From Paulinella micropora (Eukaryota; Cercozoa; Imbricatea; Euglyphida; Paulinellidae): a stretch of 64,000 nucleotides of DNA. The stretch spans positions 41,001 through 105,000 of the forward strand of contig WBZZ01001248.1 in the NCBI GenBank assembly GCA_019918135.1, given 5' to 3'. Shown here piece by piece: positions 20,559 to 30,561 of this stretch; the stretch's first letter is position 1; each line of letters begins with the position of its first letter. The notes beneath the pieces are model-generated. The model ran no database searches and had not been told where the DNA came from. It saw only the letters and a list, made by a program, of their open reading frames with translations. A program made the position numbers and the translations under genes.

Positions 20559-23500
20559 TTACGGAGGAAATACGACTGCTCGGATTTCTGCTAGTTGGTT
20601 TGCTTGGTCTTGTAATATATTAAGTAAAGTTTCATTTTCTTTTTCTAATTTAATCATTTTTCAGCCAAATGTTGAAAAGAACTGACTAATATTGGAATGA
20701 AGTCCGTATATGTTATGCCTTCAAGGTAGCCGTCTCCGTCATCCGCTTTCATTCCGCTTTCGGATACAAATTCTGGAAATACTTTTTTGACTTCGTCCGC
20801 GATAAATCCGTGGTTCTTTTTTTCTTTCTTCTCGTCTGATTTCCAATAATATGAACAACAATTTATTTTCATTAGTTTCTCGCAACAATCCCCACAGTCT
20901 AATGTTTTAATATCTGATTTTATTCGCCTGTCCGATGAGTTTGTCCAAGCACCATTCAGAGGAATATAATTATAACTACCAGAAGGCTCACTTGACGAGT
21001 TTGAAGTAGTCCAAGCGTGAAGCAAACCAGTTGCTGAAACAATTACACCATAATTAGTATATCCTCCCGATTTAAAAAATAGCTGAGCATCGTTAGTAGC
21101 GGCGGGTCTTTTTTTTAATGTTAAAGAACCACTGGATGCTGTTGGGATGACTACCTCTCCCGACGTATTAATGTTCATCGCCTCAGTCCAAGTTATATTA
21201 TTTCCCGCTGTTGTTCCAGTATTATAATAAAAAGCAAGTTTGTTTGAGATTTTGTATATTTGAAAGTTTGAGCCAGAATTACTTGATTTCCAGTTTGAGC
21301 CGTCATAATAAGTATCAAAATTTAAGGCTATATTGTCGTGTGCCCAGTTCAATAATTGAAATGTTGGATAAGCATCCGCCGTTGTTATTGCTTGTAAGTG
21401 TGCCCCTCCGATATTATTTGCCGTTCCATATAATTCTAAACCACCTGTCGCCCCTGTGCCTTTCGTTGTATTGCCTATGATTATTGGTTTGCCTGATGCT
21501 GTTGTTATTTTGTCGCTTGTTGTTAATGTTGTTGTTGATATTCCCGCATTTGCTGTTAGCACCCCCGCATTGCTTATGTTCATTGTCTCAGACCAGGTTA
21601 TGTTGCTTCCCGCCGCTATTCCTGATTTGTAATAAAAAGCGAGTTTACCAGCTCCTTTCACGATTAGAAAGTTTGAACCGCTATTGCTTGATTTCCAGTT
21701 CGTGCCATCAAAATAAGAATCAAAGGCAATGTTTATGTTGTCGTGTGCTACATTCAATTGTTGGAAAATGGGATAAGCATCGGTCGCAGTAAATGCTTGT
21801 ATGTGTGGGCCTTGTAAAGTTGTTGTGCCATCTACTGCCGCGGGGCCGTGTAATTCTAAACCCCCAGTTGCTCCTATTCCTTTTGTTGTATTGCCTATGA
21901 TTATCGGTTTGGTTGATGCTGTTGTTATTTTGTCGCTTGTTGCTAATGTTGTTGTTGATATTCCCGCATTTGCCGTTATTAATCCCGCATTGCTTATGTT
22001 CATTGCCTCAGACCAGGTTATAGCATTCCCGACCGCTATTCCTGATTTATAGCCAAAAGAGAGTGTATTACTTATTTTTGCTATTCTAAAATTCGCATTC
22101 GCATAACTTGATTTCCATCCCGCATTATCTAAATAAGCATCAAAAGCAATATTTATGTTATTATGTCCTAAATTGGCTATCGCAAATACGGGATATGTAT
22201 CTTCTGTTGTAATCACTTGTATGTATATGTGCCCCAGTAGTAAAATCACCAAAATCGCCATACACTTCTAATCCAGCCGTCGGACCTATCCCTTTTGTCG
22301 CACTACCTATGATTATCGGTTTGCCTGATGCTGTCGTTATTTTGGTGCTCGCGGTTATTGTTGTTCCTGTTATTGTAGTCCCCGCTATCGTTCCGCCACT
22401 TGTTATGTTGTTTGAATTCATATCCAAAGCACCATAAAATCGCATACCACCCGCATTATTAAAACGGACAATATCAGATGAAGCAGATTTATCATCCAAG
22501 AGTTTTGAAATATAAAGACCCGCTCCTTTTACCACATCAAATGCTACATTGGTGAATAAGTATCCTCTTTGGTTCGCGGTTCCGCTTGAAGCAGTATTTA
22601 AAGTATATAAGAAAGATTGATAATCGCCAGATGTCTGTGAAAAGAATATATCTCCTCCATTTTGGTTTAATATACGTGCCCCATTATATGTAATATTTCC
22701 GCCATTAATGATATCCACATTATTAAAATCTGCTTGGTTCAACAAAGTAAGCCCACGTATATCATTTCTCGTTCCATTAAATATTTTAATTCCCGTTATT
22801 GTTTGGTCTCCTGTTAGTTTTACATTTTGCCCGTCCAATGTATCTACATAACTTTTATTTGCTCCATCGGCCGCTAATGTCGGAGTTCCAAGGTTGGCTA
22901 TTTTGCTACTATTACAATCCAGCCCCGAAGCATTTACCCAACCGACTATCGCTCCATCAATAATGAAACTTATTTTTTTTCGCATTTATTTCAAAGTTAT
23001 AATTCACACCCGTGCCCATATCAAGGCATCCGATAGTTCCTATATTGGCTGTGGAGTTAAAAACCACGAATACCCCCTTCGTCGTCGCATTCGTTGAATT
23101 TCCAGTTATTTCAAGACCACTACTATATGTCTTAATTCCTGCTATGGATTGGTTTCCTGTTAGTTTCACATTTTGCCCGTCTTTTGTATCTACATAATTT
23201 TTGGTCGCCCCGTCTGTTGAAGCGGAAGGGTCTGCCAAGTTTGTTATTTTTTTGTTGTTCAAAGATAGTGTAGTGCCAGATGCGGTCGCTATTACATTAT
23301 CACCAGAATATAACTCAACATACGACCCAGTTATTTGTATCGGATACCAAGTCGCTGTTGCTGTTTTTTGTGCTGCAATTACTCCTATTTTTGTGTCAAA
23401 GGCTATGCCAATCCCATCAAAAGAAGCAGGATTGGCTGACCCGCTTACTTCTAAAACTGATGTAAATTTTTTATTTCCAGCTATGGTTTGGTCTCCCGTT

Positions 23501-24500
23501 AATTTAACAGCCGAAGTGTCAAGGGCTGAAACATCAATGCCATCAACCAAATTCACATTCGTTATACTTTTAGTTCCCATATTTATGTCGCCTGTCATCG
23601 TCCCACCCGTTAAAGCAAGATAAGTTAATGACCCAGTAGCATTCACCCAGTTTGTGCCGTTGTATGATAGTAATTGTCTGTTTGCGGGTGTTGTTATTAT
23701 TACATCACTTAAAGCATCTATTGATTTAGTTGCTAGCCGTGTGTCAAAGTCAGTATTAGCCCTCGCGGTGGTGTAATATAAGTTAGTGTGCCTTCTGCTA
23801 AGTTGGTTGTGCTCTTGGTTGCCAGTCTAGTATCAAAGTCTGTATTAGCTCTCGCGGTGGTGTAGTATAAATTGGTTCCTTCTGCTAGGTTAGTGGTTGA
23901 TTTAGTCGCTAATTGAGTGTCAAATCTCGCATTAGTATAATATAAGTTTGTTCCTTCTGCTAAGTTAGTGGTTGATTTAGTTGCTAGCCTTGTATCAAAG
24001 TCTGTATTAGCTCTCGCGGTGGTGTAATATAAATTGGTTCCCTCTGCTAAGTTGGTGGTGCTCTTGGTTGCCAGTCTCGCATCAAAGTCTGTATTTGCTC
24101 TTGCTGTCGTATAGTATAGATTAGTTCCTTCTTTTAAGTCTGCGGTTGTTTTCAATAAAAGCCTAGCATCAAAGTCTGTATTTGCCCTCGCTGTGGTATA
24201 GTATAAATTGGTGCCTTCGGCTAAGTTAGTTGTTGATTTAGTAGCTAGTCGTGTGTCAAACCTTCCATCAGTAAAGTATAGATTTGTGCCTTCTTTTATG
24301 TCCGTTGTGCTTTTGGTAGCCAGTCGTGTGTCAAATCGGCCGTTGGTAAAATAAAGATTTACGGGGTCGGCATCTTCTGGCACCCTATCAGTGTTTAAGC
24401 CAATAATATTAGTGTTCGTTAAATCAAGGTTGGCTATATTTAGAGAGTCCACCGCAATTTCCTGTAATCCTAAGAGCGATTTGAATGAAGAACCTGACAT
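20559..24500 (-). pseudogene. Giant fibre protein with peptidase S74 chaperone (interrupted)
   Basis: One leftward coding region of about 1300 codons. The N-terminal part (24500-23780) has eight repeats built on EGTNLYYT and RLATKSTT, typical of phage and giant-virus tail fibres. The middle has LTGGTMTGDI-type and KLTGDQTI repeats. Three long repeats with IIIGNTTKG and NITW(S/T)EAMNI follow. It ends in the S74 intramolecular-chaperone domain (SDRRIKSDI, then HGFIADEV, FPEFV), which trims itself after trimer folding. The frame breaks near 23780 (2 nt), 22972-22980 (A8 run), 22218-22226 (4 nt duplication) and 20655 (one A). After the last break a coiled-coil tail continues to the stop at 20559. 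Likely host-attachment fibre. Confidence 0.8.
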
Positions 24501-24568
24501 ATTCGTATATATTTTGGATAATAATTAATCCGATTAAAAATTATTTTTGGTTAGATATAAAACCAAGA

Positions 24569-25081
24569 ATGCCGAGAGGTAATAGAGAGATTGCCATAAA
24601 GAACCTTGAAAAAGCGACTGTAATGAAGAAACAGTATGCGAGGCAGAGAAAGATTGAGAGGGCGAGGGAATTACTAGCGGAGGAAGAGGCTAAAAATGTG
24701 AAAGAAATGACCAATGACGAAAAGATGGACCACATTACTAAAAAGCAGTTGGCTAAGGATATGATTGATGGAAGAGATGGTGAGGTAAGTGAGGAAATCA
24801 GCTCGGATGAAGAGGTAGAGCACGATTTCGTAGATATCGTTGCCCAACGGGTTGCGGGTATGAAACTTAAAGCCAAACAGAAGAAGGCGAAGAAAGTGGT
24901 AAAAAAGAAATTGCCTGAATTAGAAGAGAGCGAGAGTGAGAGCGAGGAAAGCGAGGAAGAGGAACAGCCTAAGAAGGGTAAAGGTAAGAAATCAAGCATA
25001 TCAGTTAATGTTTATAACCAACAACCAGAGAAAACAAAAAAAGAAAATAATGATACATCTAAAATATTTTTGAAGTTCTAA
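24569..25081 (+). CDS. Charged coiled-coil protein
   Basis: Start chosen at ATG 24569 (170 residues, MPRGNREIA...), because the 28 codons upstream are AT-rich and overlap the fibre promoter. The N-terminal third is a basic helix. A central Lys-rich segment is followed by an acidic Ser/Glu run (ESESESEESEEEEQ-type) and a Lys-rich tail. No recognised domain. The composition suggests a nucleic-acid or histone-like chaperone role; this is inference. Divergent from the fibre gene. Confidence 0.55.
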   Translation: MPRGNREIAIKNLEKATVMKKQYARQRKIERARELLAEEEAKNVKEMTNDEKMDHITKKQLAKDMIDGRDGEVSEEISSDEEVEHDFVDIVAQRVAGMKLKAKQKKAKKVVKKKLPELEESESESEESEEEEQPKKGKGKKSSISVNVYNQQPEKTKKENNDTSKIFLKF

Positions 25082-25131
25082 TATATGAACCTTCACCAAA
25101 AACTTGGAGGTGCGGAGGCGAAGTCTCTGCG

Positions 25132-25389
25132 ATGAGTGAAATTAAGAACTTACCATTAGATGTTCGTTTACACATTATGGACTACATATATAATCATCGT
25201 ATGTATGACTTCACTAGTGGCTATGTGTGTGGATTAACTCTGTGTTTAGCGAACCGACAGATTACAGCAATTGATGATACATTTGACCGATTTTATACTT
25301 ATGAGTTTTGTTCTAATTATTGTTTTGAACTAGAAAAAAAAGAAAGAGCAATATATAAGGATAAAGCATTAGGTGTTATTAAGTATTAG
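25132..25389 (+). CDS. Small unknown protein (F-box-like N-terminus)
   Basis: 85 residues. The N-terminus NLPLDVRLHIMDYI resembles the first helix of F-box motifs (LP.d....I..yi), and the remainder is rich in Tyr/Cys/Phe. It is in the same frame as the integrase that follows and ends with TAG immediately before the integrase ATG, so it could be either a separate gene or a detached N-terminal part of the integrase. A 16-codon frame at 25085-25135 precedes it. Function unknown. Confidence 0.45.
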   Translation: MSEIKNLPLDVRLHIMDYIYNHRMYDFTSGYVCGLTLCLANRQITAIDDTFDRFYTYEFCSNYCFELEKKERAIYKDKALGVIKY

Positions 25390-26331
25390 ATGGCGATGGA
25401 CGACGAATTACAAGAACTAAAAGAGCAACAGGCATTAGAACTACATTGTCAGAAAAAACAAAGTAAGAAATGGAATACGATATGGGCTGATAAACCGTTG
25501 AAACAAGTGTTTGTAGATTTGGCGGATATGTCTAAGTTAAAAGATAAACCAGGTAATAAAAAATATGCCTTTATGTTGGTTTGGATTGACACTAATAGTA
25601 GATTTTTAGAAGTTAGACCGCTGAAAAATAAAACTGCGAATGAAGTATATACTTGTTTAAAATCTATTCCATATATTCCAGAAATCATTACAACAGACAG
25701 CGGAGGAGAATACAAAGGAGCAGTTAATAAATATTTGGATGAACATAACATTGAACACAGAACAGTTGAAGTAGGAGACCACAAAGCACTCGCAATAGTT
25801 GATAGAGTCATTAGAACTATTAGAAGGTGGCTTGACATACTATTTGAAACTAATGGGAACTTTGACTGGGTCTCATAGATTGATGATATGGTCAAAGCTT
25901 ACAATAATAGTTTTCATCCAACAATCAAAGCTAGACCAATTGATGTATTGAATGGAAAAGCTACTAATAAACAAAAAATTGAAAGAGATGAAAGTATTAA
26001 CGAATTTGAACCAGGCGATAAGGTAAGACGAGAAGTTCAACGAAATCTATTTTCAAAAGGCGGACGAACTTGGTCAAAGCAGATATATACTGTTTTGGGT
26101 AGAAATGGATTTAAGATTGTGCTATCCAATAAAGAACTAGTTAGCCTCCGTGAGTTATTAAAGACTAAGTTTGAAAAGCCAGTTGATGATGAAAAGCAAA
26201 TTAACGAACAAGTTCAAGAGATAACGAAGGAGAAGAAAATAAAGCAACAGTTAAAAAAAGAATACATACAACCAGAAAACATAATTGAAACCAAACGACA
26301 CAAAAAGAAAAAGGTAATTTTTGATTTATGA
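25390..26331 (+). pseudogene. Retroviral-type (RVE) integrase, in-frame amber
   Basis: The catalytic core begins near residue 38. Candidate triad: Asp43 (VFVDLADMSK), Asp103 (IITTDSGGEYKG) and Asp138 (ALAIVDRVIRT), the last in place of the usual Glu. A TAG at 25876-25878 interrupts the frame, which continues unchanged from 25879 into a basic C-terminal region with an SH3-like segment (FEPGDKVRR, WSKQIYTVLGRNGFKI). No N-terminal HHCC zinc domain is seen. The stop codon lies inside the right inverted repeat. It mediates insertion of Polinton/PLV genomes. Alternative: an integrase with a suppressible stop. Confidence 0.8.
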
Positions 26332-26585
26332 GTATTTTTATTTTGGGGACCAATCTTTGTCGTAAAGTGCGGACGATTTTGCCGTTTTGTTAGCCAAACA
26401 CTCTGCGGTAGGGCGGTACCATTTTACCGCATTACCTCAAAAAATAATATGTAAAAACGGGGGATTTATGTTGTTATCGCCCTTATATGAATGAATATGG
26501 CAAAAATGGCAAACGATAGCAAAATTAAAAAGGGCGGGGGCGGGGGAGGCTTGTACTCACCCCCCCCGTCCCTCCTCGTTTTTTC
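26314..26585 (-). repeat. Right terminal inverted repeat of the PLV
   Basis: Reverse-complement partner of 6468-6767 with only a few mismatches. It carries the last codons of the integrase. C run of 8 (26560-26567) against about 34 G at the left end. Confidence 0.92.
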
Positions 26586-27689
26586 GGGGGTACGCGTACG
26601 GTAAAAAGACTTGGTAAACTATTCGGACCCTGTTGCAGAAAGTCACCCCCTCTAGATGCTGGCGCTGCGTGGGGACTTTCTAGACTTTATATCTTCCGGA
26701 CTACCAGATCCATGTACGCAGAGCATTTAAAATTTGGCTGGCGATGCAAACCCAACCAAGAAGCAAAGAGTGGAGGTCAAACCTGAAGTTTCGAATTATG
26801 ATCATGAGGAAAAAACATATATTGTTAGTACCGATCGCGATGATCACTCTCAAAGTTAGTTCCTTTCCTCAAACTGTTTCACTGAATTGATTGGTCACGC
26901 CATATGCACATTGTAAGGTGGTTTTCTAGTAAATTATAATTACTAGGTAAAGTCATATGGAAAATCTAGTGAGAAAGCAAATTAAACAGCAACATGTTAA
27001 ACTAGGAATCACAACAGCACAAAACCGGTTTGGACAATGTGAAACATGAAATTTAAACATAGAAAATACAGGAAAAATTATTTATGCATAAAGCACACAT
27101 TGAGAAAAGTCAAAAATAAATTTGAACATGATTAGCACACAACCTTCCCGACAGTAAATGCTCCGGAAGCAGGTTTTGTAACAAAAAAACAACTAAACAA
27201 AATGTACAAAATGTTAATTTAATCAAAATCAACTTAATCAGTTTTATGCATAAATCGTAAAGTGTTGAAAAACACATATATTTTCACCACTTACTTCTTG
27301 ATCTGCGATGTACCTGCAATCCTTTGAAACATTTGCTAATTCATGTGGCATGTTTCGTTGCAAAAAAAAACATTCGGTGTGATAACAATCTTTGAAAGCA
27401 CAGCAATCGAGTGTCTCATCGTAGCAACCGACCGAGCAGGGCTGTTTAATTTGTTTGATGCAACACCGGATGAAGACGACGCAGCGGATGGTTCATGAAG
27501 AAGATGATTATCTATCTCACAGCTCACGACACCTCCAAGCTGGAAGTCAACCTCACCTTTGCAAGTAAAACAGCTTGAAACGCTGGAGCTCTCCGAGCTT
27601 GCGCCAACTGATCCTTTTTCCTCTAGCTGTTTTTCAACTTCACCGGAGTCAAAATATTCCTTTTATTCTCATTCTTCCTCTTCTTTCTC
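26586..27689. other. Host flank, no gene recognised
   Basis: Unique AT-rich sequence between the PLV right end and the Copia-like 5' LTR. Short frames at 27336-27527 (minus) and 27559-27744 (plus) show Ser-rich products without known domains and are not called. Confidence 0.5.
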
Positions 27690-28053
27690 TGTTAGACATA
27701 TTAATATATTAATTAGGTTAGACAGTACGGCCCTGCATATGTAATGTGTGTCGTAAGAGCCATTACTTGTGTCAGGTCTAACCTGTACCAGCTCTTTGTC
27801 TTGGCGCGTTCTTCTAATGGTGACGGTACCCCGGGCTCGGGACGGTCAAAAAAAAGTTTTTGGAGCCCGGAAATCCATCGCAACGCGCGGTAAATTCGTT
27901 TCTCGGACTGCTCAATAAATGGTCAAAAAAGTTTTTGGAGCCCGGAAATCCATCGCAACGCACGGTGAATTCGTTTCTCGGACTGCTCAATAAAGTTTAA
28001 TCTGCAAACGATAACATTAACTACTTAGCTTTGATTATTAAGGTAGTCTAACA
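27690..28053 (+). mobile_element. 5' LTR of a Copia-like element
   Basis: TGTTAG at 27690 and CTAACA ending at 28053 define a 364 bp LTR. It contains two tandem 77 bp units (27844-27920 and 27921-27994, starting GGTCAAAAAA and ending GCTCAATAAA), which may hold the polyadenylation or promoter signals. A tRNA-complementary primer-binding site follows directly. Confidence 0.65.
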
Positions 28054-28066
28054 GGTTATGAAGCCT
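28054..28066 (+). promoter_or_regulatory. Putative primer-binding site
   Basis: GGTTATGAAGCC immediately after the LTR end, in the position and style of Copia primer-binding sites (initiator-Met-tRNA-like half sites). The exact tRNA cannot be assigned without the host tRNA set. Confidence 0.45.
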
Positions 28067-28375
28067 TGAAGCGTGAACGTAGCGTCTGATAGACTTTATT
28101 CACTAATTGTTTTTTTCAGCGTTTTTTGTGGTGTGTGGAAGGCTACCACAGAACAAACGAACTGGTGAAATTCAGTAGGCTGTCACCAAAATAGGTGAAC
28201 TGCTGGACGTGCGGAAGGATGCTAACAAACACTTGGGGTGGAACGTGCGGAAGGCTGCCACCTATTTTTAATCACATCGTTCATTACGAACAAACAAATC
28301 TCAATCCAGCTTCACTAGCAATAGTGAAAGTAATTTTGGTAGTTGAGGTTACCTTCCGCCCTTTGCTACGCTAAT

Positions 28376-29581
28376 ATGACATCTCATAACTCTGACCTAG
28401 TCAAAATGAGACTGGAAACACCTAAGTATGATCATGGGAAAGAATGGAAGCTGTGGAAATACACCTTTATATCAATAATAGGTGTCACGCAAATCCTATC
28501 TTTGATACAGGGGTTTCCAGACTCATACCGTAGCTAAATCACTGAATGTTTACGTTCCTTCTGACTCCCCTATCAACGCACCCTTTCAGTCACCTAGAGG
28601 AAAGAAAGAAGAAGGAGAGGAAGAAGAAGGAACAGGCGTGCAAGAAGAAGTAGAAACTAAGGTCAAGAAAGAGGAGGACGAGATGCATCAGCTGAACCCA
28701 TGCATACAGAACTAAAATCAGAGATGCCAATGGCGACTAGGAGGAACAAGCACAAACCGCTATTTGCATTAAGATTTAATGATTAGTATTATGAGTAACA
28801 GAAGAAAGAAAAGAAAGTAAGATTGAATCGACTCCTCTACGCTTTCTTACTTCAGTCTTGTGCTCATGACAGGAAGGTGATAGCTATTATGAGACAAGGG
28901 GAAACCGATGGGGTAGCCTGCTTCTTGGCCCTCAAAAAACATTATAGAGGGCTTGACTCATAAAGTTTGAAGAGGATGCGTAGCTTACCTTGAGAGACGT
29001 GATCTTGAGCAAGTTGCTCCATGATCTTTAAGAAATCATCTAGGTTAGGTCTTTGCTCAGGGAGTAAGGCTTGCCATGTATTTTGATGGTACCTCTTGAA
29101 AGATTGCATGTGCTTAAGTTTCCTCATGATCATATCTGTTTTCATGATCTCAGGAATCACGCCCATCAACTTCTCCTGCTTTTTCAAGAGGGTAGTATAG
29201 TTAGCTAACCAAGCACTTACCTCACTGGGGTCCTTTGTGTAAGAGTGATAGACTGCTTCTCCGGAAGCTCTAAGTCTGTTCCTATCACTATCAATCTGGT
29301 AGGGACAACTAAGAGTAAAACGAACACCAAGCTGACTCAGACAGGAGCTAGTACTCAGGGAGGGAAGGCTTGTGTTGGAACTGCCTCTCCCCCGACCATA
29401 GGATTGCTTACTGTCTTGTCAAACGTCAACTTACTGACTGCCCTAAAGATGGACATGGTCCATTAAAGTGTCCTATTAGAAGAAGAGCTAGGGTGTCTGA
29501 TAAAAGACATGTGAGAGAGAAGAATAAGGACAAGCAGTCTGAAAAGACAGACAGACAGGACAAGACAGAGGAGGCAAGAAT

Positions 29582-29612
<31 letters not shown>

Positions 29613-30118
29613 AAGAAGAAGGGGAGCAGCAAGGAGAAAAGAAAGCTGAAAGCATCTGATTTTATTAAGAAGAAGAAGATGATAAGTTTGAATGCTGAAT
29701 ACCCTAGTTCCTCTTCCTCTTCTTCCTGCTCAGAGAGTGACGAAGAAGAAGACTCAAGTATGCCTGATAACCTTGAGCCTTCTTCTGAGTCAGACCCAGA
29801 GTCAGAGGATGAGGGTGAGGTGGGGTGCATCCATCATATGGCTATAATGATGAGAAGAGAGGGAGAGGAAGAAGAGGGAGAGAACGAGACACACGACCCC
29901 CCCCCCCCCTCTCATCTACACCACACACACCGCTTTTGCCACACACATTTGTGCCACCTGATGCAGTAGATAGAGGTGAGGGTGAGCAAGAGAGGAGTGT
30001 GCGAGGGGGGGATAAGAACAAGAATGCATCATCTATTCAAAACGCCTCCACACCCACTCACCCAACTATCCCACCCCTTCATGAGAATACGTTTTTAACC
30101 TCCCTTCCTCTTAACTAA
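28376..30118 (+). pseudogene. Copia-like gag (rearranged)
   Basis: ATG 28376 starts a gag-like N-terminus (YDHGKEWKLWKYTF) that stops at 28537. Further plus-strand gag similarity (ACFLALKKHYRG) lies near 28910-28960. The next gag portion (AWLANYTTLLKKQEKLMGV ... QGKLR) reads on the minus strand over about 28960-29300, so a segment of about 340 bp is inverted. Plus-strand coding resumes with a zinc knuckle CWNCLSPDHRIAYC at 29370-29414 and a second Cys/His pair. A Lys-rich then acidic Ser-rich tail leads to frames ending at 29969 and 30118. It encodes the capsid-forming nucleocapsid precursor; non-functional as it stands. Confidence 0.6.
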
Positions 30119-30186
30119 ATCATACAATTGGAAGAGATCTGGGCACTCAGACGTGCCAGGGCAGGTTACGTAAATTTAAAATACTC

Positions 30187-30561
30187 GTGAAAGGGCTGTA
30201 CCCCATACACATTCGTGAGGTAGGTGGCACACCCCTCAACCTCCACGGTAAACCGGTACGCAATGATAGTTGTCATGTCGCTAGTAGTAAACAGTGTGAG
30301 GCAACAGTGCCTGACACGGGTGTCCGGTGCTCGTGGAGTTTGGGGGCAGCGAGAAAAGGGACAAGAGGTGGGGCGTGTGCTGCTAGAATAGTAGATCATG
30401 ACTTCTGTGCAAAGCACCTTGAACAAGAGAGAAAGAGGGAGGAGATATTAGCCAAGTACAGGGAGAAATTGAACCTAGGTCTCCTACCCCCTTACGACGC
30501 TCTCAGGATTGAACATACTATCTTATTGACCAAATCTCACTTTGGAGACAACACACAGTGA
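30187..30561 (+). CDS. Zinc-binding protein in the Copia-like element, copy A
   Basis: 124 residues. A compact Cys/His cluster (CEATVPDTGVRCSW ... GGACAAR ... HDFCAKH) looks like a treble-clef or WRC-type zinc site, followed by a charged helix. The 3' end overlaps the next frame by 4 nt (GTGA), as if the two were translated by frameshift or re-initiation. An identical frame is at 48077-48451. Not a standard Copia domain; function unknown. Confidence 0.5.
   Translation: MKGLYPIHIREVGGTPLNLHGKPVRNDSCHVASSKQCEATVPDTGVRCSWSLGAARKGTRGGACAARIVDHDFCAKHLEQERKREEILAKYREKLNLGLLPPYDALRIEHTILLTKSHFGDNTQ

Larger units (their letters stand above)
6469..26584. mobile_element. Integrated Polinton-like virus (PLV)
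   Basis: This 20.1 kb element carries the core set of the Polinton/PLV/virophage world in one place: double jelly-roll MCP, penton/minor capsid protein, A32-like packaging ATPase, adenovirus-type cysteine protease, family B DNA polymerase and RVE integrase, bounded by inverted repeats. It is visibly more AT-rich than its flanks and has no introns I can identify. G runs lie outside both ends (GGGGG at 6464-6468 and 26586-26590), so a 4-5 bp target duplication is possible but not provable in such simple sequence. Several genes are interrupted, so it is probably an endogenous, decaying copy. Confidence 0.93.

Noticed and set aside
24485-24568. Upstream start at 24485 for the charged coiled-coil protein
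   Set aside because: The extra 28 codons are AT-rich, hydrophobic and overlap the fibre gene start; ATG 24569 has a better context and composition.
27336-27744. Ser-rich frames right of the PLV as a disrupted host gene
   Set aside because: No homology I can recognise and no joining sequence on the left side of the insertion.
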